From Variovorax sp. PAMC26660 (GTDB taxonomy: Bacteria > Pseudomonadota > Gammaproteobacteria > Burkholderiales > Burkholderiaceae_C): DNA of 64,000 bases. The translations under genes were made by a program, and so were the position numbers. Numbering within the stretch: the stretch's first letter is position 1; every line of letters starts with the position of its first letter. Of the stretch, positions 8,669 through 17,704 are shown one piece after another. Location of the stretch: positions 4,021,501 through 4,085,500 of the forward strand of contig NZ_CP060295.1 of NCBI RefSeq assembly GCF_014302995.1, written 5' to 3'. The notes below the pieces were generated by a model. It worked only from the letters and a program-made list of their open reading frames with translations, did not search any database and had not been told where the DNA came from.

Positions 8669-9655
8669 ATGATCAGCAAAGCCGTCCGTATCGACCGTCA
8701 TGGCGGTCCCGAAGAACTGAAGATCGTCGAGGTCGAAGTCGGTGAACCCGGCCCCGGCGAAATCCGCATCCGTCACAAGGCGGTGGGCCTGAACTTCATC
8801 GACACCTACCAGCGCAGCGGGCTCTATCCGTTCCAGATGCCGTTGCAGCTCGGCATGGAAGCCTCGGGCGTGGTCGAGGTGGTGGGCGAAGGCGTCACGC
8901 ACCTGAAGGCCGGCGACCGCGCCGCCTATGCGAGCCAGCCACCGGGCGCTTACAGCGAGTTGCGCGTGATGCCGGCCAAGAACGTCTGCAAGCTGCCCGA
9001 CGACATCTCCTTCGAGACCGGCGCGGCCATGATGCTCAAGGGCCTGACCACCCAGTACCTGCTGAAGAAAACACTGCCGGCCGAGGGCCTGCAGCCCGGC
9101 GACTTCATCCTGTTCCACGCAGCCGCCGGCGGCGTCGGCCTGATCGCCTGCCAGTGGGCCAAGGCCCTCGGCCTGCAACTGATCGGCACGGCCGGCAGCG
9201 ATACCAAGTGCAAGCTCGCGCTCCAGTTCGGCGCGGCGCACGCCATCAACTACAGCACCGAGAACTTCGCGGCCCGCGTCAAGGAAATCACCGGCGGCAA
9301 GGGCGTGAAGGTGGTCTACGACTCGGTGGGCAAGGACACCTTCGAGGGCTCGATCGACTGCCTGCGTCCCTTCGGCCTGCTGGCGATCTTCGGCAACGGC
9401 TCGGGCCCGGTGCCGCCGATCAATCTCGGCACGCTTGCATCCAAGGGCTCGCTCTACGTCACGCGGCCCACGCTGTTCACGCACATGGCCACGCGCGAAA
9501 GCACGCAGGCCATGGCCGACGACCTGTTCGCGGTGGTGCGCAGCGGCGCGGTGAAGATCCCGATCGAGCAGCGCTATGCACTGGCCGACGTGCAGCAGGC
9601 GCACCGCGACCTGGAAGCGCGCAAGACCACGGGCTGCACGATCCTGACGCTGTAG
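8669..9655 (+). CDS. NADPH:quinone oxidoreductase (zeta-crystallin-like MDR)
   Basis: A 328-residue zinc-free medium-chain dehydrogenase. The N-terminal GroES-like domain ('GPEELKIVEVEVGEPGPGEI', 'VGLNFIDTYQRSGLYP') is followed by the Rossmann domain with 'AAAGGVGLIACQWAKALG' and 'VVYDSVGKDTF'. Enzymes of this group reduce quinones or enones with NADPH. I choose the ATG at 8669 because GGAGA (8656-8660) is 8 bases upstream; an in-frame GTG at 8654 would include the ribosome site. It is separated by 115 bp from the preceding gene and may have its own promoter. Confidence 0.9.
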   Translation: MISKAVRIDRHGGPEELKIVEVEVGEPGPGEIRIRHKAVGLNFIDTYQRSGLYPFQMPLQLGMEASGVVEVVGEGVTHLKAGDRAAYASQPPGAYSELRVMPAKNVCKLPDDISFETGAAMMLKGLTTQYLLKKTLPAEGLQPGDFILFHAAAGGVGLIACQWAKALGLQLIGTAGSDTKCKLALQFGAAHAINYSTENFAARVKEITGGKGVKVVYDSVGKDTFEGSIDCLRPFGLLAIFGNGSGPVPPINLGTLASKGSLYVTRPTLFTHMATRESTQAMADDLFAVVRSGAVKIPIEQRYALADVQQAHRDLEARKTTGCTILTL

Positions 9656-9776
9656 GACCGCGCGAAAGGGTGGGGAGGGCGCCGCCAGCCTTGTCCTACC
9701 CGCGTGGGGGTGTCATGCCTTCGACTTGTGCCGGGCGCACTTTGTAGCCTGTGGCAAAAGCTCAGAGGCAAGCGTC

Positions 9777-10211
9777 ATGAACACCGTCCGCACATTCATC
9801 GTCGAAGACAACCCCACCATCCGCGAGAACCTCGTGGGCACCTTGCGGGAGGTGGCCCGCGTCGATCCCATCGGCCAGGCCGAGTCGGAAGCCGAGGGCA
9901 CGCGCTGGCTGACGGGCAACCCGTCGCAGTGGGACTTGGCCATCGTCGATCTGTTCCTGAAAGACGGCACCGGCTTCAGCGTGCTGCGAGCCTGCCGCAA
10001 CCGCGACCCGATGCAGAAGATGGTGGTGCTGAGCAACCACGCCACGCCGGACATGCGCCGCAAATGCGCGCTGCTCGGTGCCGACGCGGTGTTCGACAAG
10101 GCCACCGAAGTGGAGGACCTGATCGACTTCTGCCTGCGCCAACGGCAGGCGCAGTTCAGGCGGGCGGCTTCTTCACCGGCGTCGTCGCGCCCGACTCCGC
10201 TGTCGCACTGA
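9777..10211 (+). CDS. Stand-alone response-regulator receiver protein
   Basis: A 144-residue CheY-like protein without an output domain. Acidic pocket E10/D11, phospho-acceptor D58 in 'LAIVDLFLKDG', S86 at the Thr/Ser switch position and K108 in 'FDKATEV' are all present, so phosphotransfer is expected. No histidine kinase gene is nearby. The ATG follows AGAGGCAAGCGTC. The last 18 residues (Ala/Ser/Pro-rich) are encoded opposite the 3' end of the convergent LysR gene, a 56-bp tail-to-tail overlap, and lie beyond the end of a typical receiver fold. Confidence 0.88.
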   Translation: MNTVRTFIVEDNPTIRENLVGTLREVARVDPIGQAESEAEGTRWLTGNPSQWDLAIVDLFLKDGTGFSVLRACRNRDPMQKMVVLSNHATPDMRRKCALLGADAVFDKATEVEDLIDFCLRQRQAQFRRAASSPASSRPTPLSH

Positions 10212-11094
10212 GCGCGGCGGTGTCGCGCACGATGCCCCACACCTGCTGCGCGAGCGGCGAGAGCGCGCGGTTGCGCCGGCGGATCAGCATGATCGCCCGC
10301 TGCACGCGCGGCACCAGCGGGCGCACGACCAACTGAGCCAGTCCTTCGGGTGGCAGCGACATGCCCGGCATCACGCTGATGCCGATGCCCGCCTCGACCA
10401 TGCGAAAGACCGTGGTCGGATGGCCGAGCTGCTGCTTCACTTCGCACTGCGCGCCGTGGTGCTCCAGCGCCTGGTCGATCAGGCGGCGGCTGCCCGAAGC
10501 GTGGTCGAGCAGCACCAGCGGCTGCCCGTCGAGTGCCGCCCAGCGTACGGAAGTCTTCTGGGCCAGCCGATGCGCGGGTGGCACCACCAGCACGAAGGGG
10601 TCGTTCAGGATCGGCTCGCAATGCAGGTCGTCGGCTTCCGAAGGTTCGATCACCACGCCGAAATCGACCTCGCCGCTGCGCACGCTGTCCAGCACGTCCT
10701 GCTGGATGCGATCGAGCAGCAGGAACTGGATGCCCGGCGCCGTATCCGCGCAGACCGCGATGCACCCGGGCATCAGGTTGGCCGAGAGCGTAGGGCTGCT
10801 GGCCACCCGCACCTTGCCGCCGCGTGCACTGGCCAGGCCGGCCACGTCCTGCAGGGTCTGGTCGAGGTCGTCGAGCACACGGTCGAGCCGGGCCGCGAGC
10901 GACTGGCCGGCCTCGGTCAGCATCACCTCGCGCGTGGTGCGGTCCAGCAGCTTGAGGCCGAGTTGCGACTCAAGCTCCAGGATCGAGCGGCTGACGGCCG
11001 GCTGGCTCAACCCGACCTGGTCGCCGGCGCGGCTGAAGTTGCGCCCCTCGGCCACCGAGCGGAAGACGCGGAGTTGACGGAGCGTGACGTTCAT
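10156..11094 (-). CDS. LysR-family transcriptional regulator
   Basis: A 312-residue LTTR with the HTH 'SVAEGRNFSRAGDQVGLSQP' near residues 13-32, followed by 'AVSRSILELESQLGLKLLDR', and an effector domain. It is divergent from the BASS-type symporter at 11165; the 70-bp gap contains a T-N11-A box 15 bases from its own start, fitting auto-repression plus control of the symporter. Its 3' end overlaps the receiver-protein gene tail to tail by 56 bp. The ligand is probably the organic anion carried by the symporter (inference). Confidence 0.92.
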   Translation of the reverse strand: MNVTLRQLRVFRSVAEGRNFSRAGDQVGLSQPAVSRSILELESQLGLKLLDRTTREVMLTEAGQSLAARLDRVLDDLDQTLQDVAGLASARGGKVRVASSPTLSANLMPGCIAVCADTAPGIQFLLLDRIQQDVLDSVRSGEVDFGVVIEPSEADDLHCEPILNDPFVLVVPPAHRLAQKTSVRWAALDGQPLVLLDHASGSRRLIDQALEHHGAQCEVKQQLGHPTTVFRMVEAGIGISVMPGMSLPPEGLAQLVVRPLVPRVQRAIMLIRRRNRALSPLAQQVWGIVRDTAALSATAESGATTPVKKPPA

Positions 11095-11103
11095 GCGCTG
11101 GAA

Positions 11104-11131
11104 TCATATATCCATCCGATAAATCCATTTC
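11104..11131. promoter_or_regulatory. LysR-type T-N11-A box (copy 2 of a shared 28-bp element)
   Basis: The core TATC-CATCC-GATA (11109-11121) has exact T-N11-A spacing. It lies 15 bases from the LysR start and 44 bases from the symporter start. The whole 28-base block matches 3127-3154 at 26 positions, and the following T-rich stretch (CTTTTGAATC against ATTTTCAATG) is similar too. Conservation well beyond the box suggests the same or cross-acting regulators. Confidence 0.65.
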
Positions 11132-11164
11132 TCTTTTGAATCGCCAGCCGCTCCAATACGTCCC

Positions 11165-12172
11165 ATGGCCCGTTCACGCTTTCTCCCCGACAACTTCACG
11201 CTCGCGCTCGTCACGGTCGTGACCTTCGCCAGCCTGCTGCCCGCGAGCGGGCGCATCGCACATTTCTTCGAAGGTCTGACGACCGTCGCCATCGGATTGC
11301 TGTTCTTCCTGCACGGCGCCAAGCTGTCGCGCGAGGCGATCATGGCGGGCATCACGCACTGGCGGCTGCACCTGCTGGTGTTCGCAAGTACCTTCGTGCT
11401 GTTCCCGCTGCTCGGGCTGGCGCTGCGGCCGGTGCTGTCGCCGCTGGTGACGCCGGAGCTTTACACCGGCGTGCTGTTCCTTTGCGTGCTGCCGGCGACG
11501 GTGCAGTCCGCGATTGCATTCACCGCGATGGCGCGCGGCAACATGCCCGCGGCCATCTGCAGCGCATCGGCCTCGACCTTGCTGGGCGTGTTCATCACGC
11601 CGGTGCTGGTGAACCTGGTCGTGCTGCCGAACGGCGGTGGCATCACCTCGTCGTCGTCGCTCGATTCGATCGGCCGCATCCTGCTGCAACTGATGGTGCC
11701 GTTCGTGGTGGGGCATCTGCTGCGGCCGGTGATCGGCAAGTGGATCCAGAAGCGGGCCGCCGTGCTGAAGTTCGTGGACCAGGGATCGATCCTGCTGGTG
11801 GTCTACACGGCGTTCAGCGCGGCTGTTATTGAAGGACTGTGGAAGCAGATTCCCGTGAGTGCGCTGCTGGGCTTGCTGCTGGTGTGCGCTGTGCTGCTGG
11901 CCCTGGCCCTGGGCGTCACGACCCTGATGGCGCGCAAGTTCGGGTTCGACGTGGCGGACGAAATCACCATCGTGTTCTGTGGATCGAAGAAGAGCCTGGC
12001 CAGCGGTATTCCGATGGCGAAGGTCTTGTTCGCTTCACACGCGGTGGGCGCGATCGTGTTGCCGCTGATGTTGTTTCATCAGATGCAGCTGATGGTGTGT
12101 GCCGTGCTGGCGCAGCGGTATGCGCGGCGCGAGCGGGATGCAGACCCGGCTGCCTTGACTGCGGCCAAGTAG
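11165..12172 (+). CDS. Bile acid:sodium symporter (BASS/SBF-like) family transporter
   Basis: A 335-residue membrane protein with about ten hydrophobic segments. The pattern 'TVAIGLLFFLHGAKLSREAI' followed by 'LCVLPATVQSAIAFTAMARG', and a second half with 'IVFCGSKKSLASGIPMAKVL', is that of the SBF-like branch (YfeH type) of the BASS family, which couples organic-anion uptake to Na+. The bacterial substrates are mostly unknown small organic anions. It is divergent from a LysR gene and convergent with the Na/Pi transporter gene, which ends 22 bases beyond its stop. Confidence 0.9.
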   Translation: MARSRFLPDNFTLALVTVVTFASLLPASGRIAHFFEGLTTVAIGLLFFLHGAKLSREAIMAGITHWRLHLLVFASTFVLFPLLGLALRPVLSPLVTPELYTGVLFLCVLPATVQSAIAFTAMARGNMPAAICSASASTLLGVFITPVLVNLVVLPNGGGITSSSSLDSIGRILLQLMVPFVVGHLLRPVIGKWIQKRAAVLKFVDQGSILLVVYTAFSAAVIEGLWKQIPVSALLGLLLVCAVLLALALGVTTLMARKFGFDVADEITIVFCGSKKSLASGIPMAKVLFASHAVGAIVLPLMLFHQMQLMVCAVLAQRYARRERDADPAALTAAK

Positions 12173-12194
12173 CCGTTGCTTCCCGGAGCCGGAA

Positions 12195-13856
12195 CTACCC
12201 TTCGATCTTCCCCAGCCGCGATTCCTTCAACCGGCTGGGCGCCAACGCCCCGGCCGATTCGAGGATCGGGTACGCAATCGAGCAGATGTGCGAGTTGATC
12301 CGCTTCAGGTCGCTGATCAGGTCGATGTGCAGTGAACTGGTCTCGATGCTCAGCGTTGTCTGGTCCGACAGGCGGTCCAGGTGGGTCGTCGCATAGGCCC
12401 GTTCCAGATCCCGGAACCGCGCCTTTTCTTCGAGCAGCTTCTGCGCATCCCGCACGTTGCCGTTCAAAAACACGCTCATGCTCAACCGCAGGTTGGCAAC
12501 CAACCGCCCGTGCAGCTCGACGATCTCGGCCATGCCGGCCTGCGAGAAGTTGCGCTGCGGCTTGATCTTCTTGTCCTCGATGTCGATGATCACGCGCTCG
12601 ATGATGTCGCCGATCTGCTCCATGTTGATGGTGAAGCTGATGATGTCCGTCCAGCGCCGGCTTTCCTCTTCGCCCAGCGCCTCGCGCGAGATGCGGGTCA
12701 TGTAGTACTTGATGGCCGAGTACAGCTCGTCCACCGTGTCGTCGAGCTGCCTCAGCTCCTGCGACAGGCGCAGGTCGTTGTTGCGGATCACGTCGAGGGT
12801 GCCGATCAGCATGGTCTCGACGATGTCGGCCTGGTGCAGTGCTTCGCGTGCCGCGTTCGAGATGGCCAGCGAGGGCGTCGACAGCGCCGATGGATCGAGG
12901 TGATGCGGCCGGCTGGTGCCGGCCGGTTGTTGCGGCACCGGCAGCATCCGCGTCACCAGCTTGGCCACCCATTGCGTGAGGCCGATGAAGCCGACGCTGA
13001 TGATGATGTTGAAGGCCAGGTGGAACAGCACCACGCCATGCGTCTGGTTGGGCAGCTCGGGCTGCACATAGCGAATCCACAGCCCGATGAAAGGCGCGAC
13101 GAGGGCCACGCCCAGCGCCTTGAAGAGCAGGTTGCCGACCGTCACTTGCCGCACCGACACCGCCGACTTGGACGTGGTGAGCACCGCCAGCAGCCCGCTG
13201 CCGAGGTTGGCGCCGAGCACCAGGCCGAGCGCCACGTCCAGTGGCACCACGTTTGACGTGGCCATGGCCGCGACCAGCAGCACCACCGCCAGGCTCGAAT
13301 ACGCCACGATGGCCAGCACTGAGCCGATGGTGATTTCAAGCAGCACGTCGCTGTTGAGCGATGCGAGCAGCGCGCGCACGGCGGGCGAAGAGAACAGGGG
13401 TTCGGTGGCTTCGACCACCAGTTGCAGCGCGAGCAGCATCAGCCCCAGGCCGATCAGCACCCGCCCCACGCGCCCCGCAACGCTGGCCGAGCGCGTGATG
13501 AACAGCACCACGCCCACGAAGATGAACATGGGCGAAAGCCACGACAGGTCGGCCGAGAACAGCACCGAGATCAACGCGGTGCCCACGTCGGCACCCCGCA
13601 TCACCGCCAGCGCCGCAGGGAGCGTGACAAGGCCCTGGCCGACGAAGGACGAGGTCATGAGCGAGGTGGCGGTGCTCGACTGCACGAGCGCCGTGACGCC
13701 GATGCCCGAGAGGGCGGCCGTGAACCGGTTGCGCATGCTCTGCACGAGGATCTTGCGCAGGTTGGCGCCGAACACGCGCAGCACGCCGGTACGAACGAGG
13801 TGCGTACCCCACACCAGCAATGCGACTGCCGCCAGCAGATTCAGAAGATGCTTCAT
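12195..13856 (-). CDS. Na+/phosphate cotransporter with PhoU-like C-terminal domain
   Basis: A 553-residue NptA/PF02690-type protein. Two Na/Pi repeats carry the Gln-rich signature 'ALVQSSTATSLMTSSFVGQG' (about residues 55-75) and 'GLVLGANLGSGLLAVL'. The cytoplasmic helical tail from about residue 330 is PhoU-like ('ADIVETMLIGTLDVIRNNDL', 'MEQIGDIIERVIIDIEDK'). It moves inorganic phosphate with Na+; in several bacteria the PhoU tail is thought to limit transport. It begins 73 bp downstream of the phosphodiesterase gene on the same strand with no terminator between them, so it may be the last gene of the ABC/phosphodiesterase locus. Confidence 0.92.
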   Translation of the reverse strand: MKHLLNLLAAVALLVWGTHLVRTGVLRVFGANLRKILVQSMRNRFTAALSGIGVTALVQSSTATSLMTSSFVGQGLVTLPAALAVMRGADVGTALISVLFSADLSWLSPMFIFVGVVLFITRSASVAGRVGRVLIGLGLMLLALQLVVEATEPLFSSPAVRALLASLNSDVLLEITIGSVLAIVAYSSLAVVLLVAAMATSNVVPLDVALGLVLGANLGSGLLAVLTTSKSAVSVRQVTVGNLLFKALGVALVAPFIGLWIRYVQPELPNQTHGVVLFHLAFNIIISVGFIGLTQWVAKLVTRMLPVPQQPAGTSRPHHLDPSALSTPSLAISNAAREALHQADIVETMLIGTLDVIRNNDLRLSQELRQLDDTVDELYSAIKYYMTRISREALGEEESRRWTDIISFTINMEQIGDIIERVIIDIEDKKIKPQRNFSQAGMAEIVELHGRLVANLRLSMSVFLNGNVRDAQKLLEEKARFRDLERAYATTHLDRLSDQTTLSIETSSLHIDLISDLKRINSHICSIAYPILESAGALAPSRLKESRLGKIEG

Positions 13857-13929
13857 GGGTGTCGGGTTCTGGCCTTTCTCTTGTTTTCGTTTTGCTTCGT
13901 TTCGACCCCATTTTCCACAAGTGGGCGCT

Positions 13930-14787
13930 TCAGTCGATCAGGGCTCCGTTGTCGTGGAAAGGATAAGGGCCTTCGAAGGTACCGGAAGCCGCCAGATGGG
14001 TGACCAGCCGGCCGCTGTGCGCCGACCATGCGTGCACCCGAAAAGCGGGTGGTTCGAGCGTCCAGGCAGAGGGCGCATCGGCTGCCAGGTCGAGGCAGAC
14101 CTGGTGCGCCTGCGCCGGCGAGGTCGAGGCGATGGTGCCGCCGAAGCGCACGTCGATGGCGCGATGCAGGTGGCCGCAGATCACGCGTTCGACGTTCGGA
14201 TGGCGGGCAATCAGCGCTTCGAGCGCGTCGGCGCCCTGCAGCAGCCCGATCTCGTCCATGTGGCCGATCAGCGTTTCAAAAGGCGGGTGGTGCATGGCGA
14301 CGACAACAGGTTCATCGCGGCACGCGTCGAGCTGGGCTTCGAGCCAGGCCAGGCGCGTGTTGCACAGCGAACCATGGCTGGCGCCCGGCACACAGGTGTC
14401 GAGCGTCAGCAGGCGCAGCGCGCCCACGCGCACCGAGTACTGGATGAAGCCATCCGTGTCGGCACCGGTGCCAAGGTAGGCGTGGTCGGGGAAGCTGTGG
14501 CGCAACTGGTCGCGGTCGTCGTGGTTGCCGGGCATCAGGTAGACCGGCATGGTCAGCGGCGCCAGCAGGCGGGCCAGGTGCTCGTACTCGGCGGCGCGGC
14601 CGAAATCGGTCAGGTCGCCGGTGATCACCACGGCGTCGGGCGGTTGCCGCAGGGCCAGCACCGACTGCACCGCGCGTGCCAGATACGGCGCTGTGTCGAT
14701 GCGGCCGTAGGCCAGCCGGCCCGGCTCGCGGATGTGCAGGTCGGTCAGTTGGACCAGGAAGGTGTTGTTGTTTGGCGTTGTCGTCAT
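13930..14787 (-). CDS. GpdQ/CpdA-like metallophosphodiesterase
   Basis: A 285-residue calcineurin-like phosphoesterase. The metal ligands are visible in order: D16 and H18 ('LTDLH'), 'ITGDLTDFG', 'PGNHDD', 'AMHHPP' and 'CGHLHRA'. The segment after the first motif, 'GRLAYGRIDT', resembles the glycerophosphodiesterase GpdQ, and CpdA cyclic-nucleotide phosphodiesterases share the same fold. It has no signal peptide, so it acts in the cytoplasm. Its ATG overlaps the stop of the ABC ATPase gene (ATGA, 14784-14787), which ties it to the importer: the likely job is cleaving an imported phosphodiester. That substrate assignment is inference. Confidence 0.88.
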   Translation of the reverse strand: MTTTPNNNTFLVQLTDLHIREPGRLAYGRIDTAPYLARAVQSVLALRQPPDAVVITGDLTDFGRAAEYEHLARLLAPLTMPVYLMPGNHDDRDQLRHSFPDHAYLGTGADTDGFIQYSVRVGALRLLTLDTCVPGASHGSLCNTRLAWLEAQLDACRDEPVVVAMHHPPFETLIGHMDEIGLLQGADALEALIARHPNVERVICGHLHRAIDVRFGGTIASTSPAQAHQVCLDLAADAPSAWTLEPPAFRVHAWSAHSGRLVTHLAASGTFEGPYPFHDNGALID

Positions 14788-15845
14788 GCGCTGGTTTCCT
14801 GCGACGTCATCAGGCGATCCGGGTGGATGCGAAGACCGACCGCGTCGCCCGGACCGAAGGGGCTGTCGCGTCCCACATCGGCCATCAGCACGGGCTGGTC
14901 TTGCGTGCGCAGATGCAGCTGCACGCGGTCGCCAAGGAAGGTGCGGCGTTCGACGGTGGCGCTGCCCCAGTCGGGCTGGGGCGCGCCAACTTCGATGTCT
15001 TCGGGTCGCACCAACAGCATCGCATGGTCTTGCCACGCGCTCGGGCAGGGCACGGTGCAACCCCCGAGTCGGACAACGCCTTGCGCGATGGCTTCGGCCG
15101 GGCGTTCGAGCTTGTTGACCCGGCCCAGGAACTCGGCCACGAAAGGATGCGAAGGCGCGCGGTACAGGTCTTCGCCGCGGCCCACCTGCACGATGCGGCC
15201 GGCGCGCATCACCGCGAGCCGGTCGGCAATGGCCAGGGCCTCCTGCTGGTCGTGCGTCACATGGATGGCCGTGATGTGCAGGCTGCGCAGCAATTCGGCC
15301 AGTTCGTCGCGCAGCGATTCCTTGAGCTTGGCGTCGAGCGCGGCCAGCGGCTCGTCGAGCAGCAGCACGCGCGGACGCACGGCCACGGCGCGCGCCAGGG
15401 CCACGCGCTGGCGCTGCCCGCCGGAAAGCTCGGCGGGGCGCTTGTTCTCCAGACCACCGAGCCGCACAAGATCGACCAGTTCGCCGACCCGGCGTTTTTC
15501 TTCATCGGGCGCGATGCCGCGGATGCGCAAGCCATAGCCGATGTTGGCGGCCACCGTCATCTGAGGAAAGAGCGCGTAGCTCTGGAACACCATGCCCACG
15601 CCGCGATGCTCGACCGGGCGGTGCGTCACGTCCTGGTCGCCGAACACGATACGGCTGCCGGCGTCGGGCGCCTCCAGCCCCGCGATCAGCCGCAGCAGCG
15701 TGGTCTTGCCGCAGCCCGAGGGGCCGAGCAGCGCGAGCACTTCGCCGGCCTCGACGTGCAGGTCGGTGGGCTGCAGGCCGCGCGTGCCGTCGGCATACGT
15801 TTTCGCGCAGTTCGAGATGTCGACGGGAATGCGTTCAAGTTCCAT
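14784..15845 (-). CDS. ABC importer ATP-binding protein (PotA/FbpC type)
   Basis: A 353-residue ATPase. Walker A 'GPSGCGKTT', the Q-loop in 'MVFQSYALFPQM', signature 'LSGGQRQRVALARA', Walker B 'VLLLDEPLAALD' and the H-switch 'HVTHDQQEA' are intact. A C-terminal TOBE/MOI-like domain ('VRPEDIEVGAPQ' onward) is where regulatory ligands bind in relatives. It overlaps the upstream permease gene by 11 bp and the downstream phosphodiesterase gene by 4 bp. It belongs to the class that powers iron, polyamine, phosphonate and glycerol-phosphate importers. Confidence 0.93.
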   Translation of the reverse strand: MELERIPVDISNCAKTYADGTRGLQPTDLHVEAGEVLALLGPSGCGKTTLLRLIAGLEAPDAGSRIVFGDQDVTHRPVEHRGVGMVFQSYALFPQMTVAANIGYGLRIRGIAPDEEKRRVGELVDLVRLGGLENKRPAELSGGQRQRVALARAVAVRPRVLLLDEPLAALDAKLKESLRDELAELLRSLHITAIHVTHDQQEALAIADRLAVMRAGRIVQVGRGEDLYRAPSHPFVAEFLGRVNKLERPAEAIAQGVVRLGGCTVPCPSAWQDHAMLLVRPEDIEVGAPQPDWGSATVERRTFLGDRVQLHLRTQDQPVLMADVGRDSPFGPGDAVGLRIHPDRLMTSQETSA

Positions 15846-16635
15846 GGCGTTTCTGCATCAGGTTGGCAAGGTACTGCAGGCCCCACAGCACCGGAAGAAT
15901 GACGGCGAAAAAGACCAACGTGTACGCCGATCCGATCTCGATACGCATCGAGGCATAGCTGTCGGCCAGGCCTACGGGCAAGGTGCGCGTGAGCGGCGTG
16001 TGCAGCATCCAGGTGAGGTTGAACTCGCCCACCGAGAGCGTGAACACCATCAGGCTGCCCGCCACGATGGCGGGGAACACGGCCGGCACGAGGATGCCCA
16101 GGAAGCGCTGGCGGAAGTTCGCGCCCAGCGAGCGCGCGGCCTCTTCGAGCGCGAGCAGGTCGTCGCGCTCGAAGGCCGAGCTGACGGTGCGCACCATGAA
16201 GGGCAGCGTGAAGATCATGTGGCCCACGAGGATGAAGGCGAAGCTCTGGCGGAAAGCGGTGAGCTGGCCGTAGGCCAGGATCAGCGCCAGCGCGGTTGCC
16301 AGCCCCGGCACCGCGACAGGCAGCGTCAGCAGTTCTTCAAAAATGCGCGCGGCGCGCGAGCGGCTGCGCGCCAGCGCATAGGCGCAGGGCACGCCGATCA
16401 GCACGGTGCCGACGACGCAGGCGATGGCCAATGCGATCGACCAGCCGACGGTGCCGCCGTAGTTCTCCCACACCTCGCCGAGCCAGCGCAGTGTGAGGCC
16501 GCTCTTGAGGCCCGCGCTGTAGTTGTTGACCAGGCCCGCCATGACCGACAACAGCATCGGGGCGATCATGAAGAGGCTCACGATCACCGTGACGGCGAGC
16601 AGGAAGGGCGCTTTGGCTTGGGTGTTCTTGCGCAT
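15835..16635 (-). CDS. ABC importer permease 2
   Basis: A 266-residue inner-membrane protein with about six spans. The EAA loop that contacts the ATPase is 'EEAARSLGANFRQRFLGILV' (about residues 164-183). It starts at an ATG 10 bases downstream of the first permease gene and overlaps the ATPase gene by 11 bp. It forms the heterodimeric channel with the adjacent permease; the closest functional types are the phosphonate/polyamine/iron permeases (PhnV/PotC-like). Confidence 0.92.
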   Translation of the reverse strand: MRKNTQAKAPFLLAVTVIVSLFMIAPMLLSVMAGLVNNYSAGLKSGLTLRWLGEVWENYGGTVGWSIALAIACVVGTVLIGVPCAYALARSRSRAARIFEELLTLPVAVPGLATALALILAYGQLTAFRQSFAFILVGHMIFTLPFMVRTVSSAFERDDLLALEEAARSLGANFRQRFLGILVPAVFPAIVAGSLMVFTLSVGEFNLTWMLHTPLTRTLPVGLADSYASMRIEIGSAYTLVFFAVILPVLWGLQYLANLMQKRHGT

Positions 16636-16645
16636 CGCTTGTGCC

Positions 16646-17467
16646 TCAACGTGCCACGGGGTTGGCGCCGAAGCGGCGCGCGACGAACAGCACCAGCCAT
16701 GTCACGATGCCCAGCGAAATCGACAGCGACGCGGCGAGTGCGAAGTTGGCGTAGTTGGTGAACTCGTTGTAGATGGTGATGGGAATGACCTCGAACTTGC
16801 TGGCCAGCGTGAAGGCGGTGCCGAATGCGCCCATGGAGGTCGCGAACAGGATGGCGCCGCAGGCCAGCGTGGTGGGTGCAAGCTCCGGCATCCACACGTC
16901 GCGCGCTACGCGCAGCCGCGAGGCGCCGAGTGAACGGGCCGCCTCTTCGAGCTGCGTGTTCATCGACTCGGCCGCCGCCGTGTAGGTGGCGATGGCGCGC
17001 GGCAGCGAGAAATACAGGTAAGCCAGGAACAGCCCGAGCAGGCCGTAGGCGAAGGTGATGCGTTCGCCGAACAGGCTGTCGCTGAGGTCGGCCACCACGC
17101 CTTGCCGCCCGCCCAGCAGGATCACGAAGAAACCGATGATCACGCCCGGAAAGGACAGCGGCAGCGTGAGCAGCGACAACAGCATGCGCTTGCCCACGAA
17201 GGCATGCCGCGCGAGGTAGATGCCCACCGCCGCGCCCAGCACCAGCGTGGCCAGTGTGACGGTGATCGAGAGCACGACCGTGTTGGCCATGCTTTGCAGG
17301 TAGCGCGCGTCGGTCAGCACCGCGAAGTAGGTGGCCCAGCCTTTGTCGGCCGGCAGCGTGAGCAGGCGCACCACGGGCAGCAGCCAGAAAGCTGTGAAAA
17401 ATGCGGCCGCCGGCGCGATGCAAGCCAGCAGGCGCCAGCGTGGGTTCCAGGCGTTGGTGGACTTCAT
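16646..17467 (-). CDS. ABC importer permease 1
   Basis: A 273-residue inner-membrane permease with about six spans. The EAA motif is 'LEEAARSLGASRLRVARDVW'. It begins downstream of the 407-bp gap that carries the twin hairpins, unlike the other genes of the operon, which are tightly packed. It pairs with the following permease. Confidence 0.92.
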   Translation of the reverse strand: MKSTNAWNPRWRLLACIAPAAAFFTAFWLLPVVRLLTLPADKGWATYFAVLTDARYLQSMANTVVLSITVTLATLVLGAAVGIYLARHAFVGKRMLLSLLTLPLSFPGVIIGFFVILLGGRQGVVADLSDSLFGERITFAYGLLGLFLAYLYFSLPRAIATYTAAAESMNTQLEEAARSLGASRLRVARDVWMPELAPTTLACGAILFATSMGAFGTAFTLASKFEVIPITIYNEFTNYANFALAASLSISLGIVTWLVLFVARRFGANPVAR

Positions 17468-17551
17468 CTCAGTGCTTCCATCTTGCTTTCTATTGCGGGG
17501 TGCTTGTGTTCTTGGCGCTGTTGTTCGGGGCGTTGCTGTTCTTCAGGGCGA

Positions 17552-17643
17552 GTGCGAATGACACCAAGTGCTCCCCTCCGCGAATGTCCCCCGCTTCGCT
17601 CCTCCTTTATTTCGCTGCGGGGAGCACCTGGTGTCATTCGCAC
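17552..17643. repeat. Hairpin element, unit A
   Basis: The arms 17552-17576 and 17619-17643 are 25 bases long and pair at 24 positions. The 42-base loop (17577-17618) contains the core 17579-17612, which reappears perfectly inverted at 17721-17754 in unit B. The stem next to the core is CCCC/GGGG-rich. Confidence 0.75.
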
Positions 17644-17704
17644 AGGACGCGCTGCTGGTGTGCAGCCGATCAACCACCGCTCGGTCCAACGCTCGCGTCG
17701 ATAC

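Noticed and set aside
13087..15537. Open frame of about 816 codons opposite the Na/Pi, phosphodiesterase and ATPase genes
   Set aside because: It spans three well-supported minus-strand genes and shows only Ser/Arg/Thr-rich low-complexity sequence.
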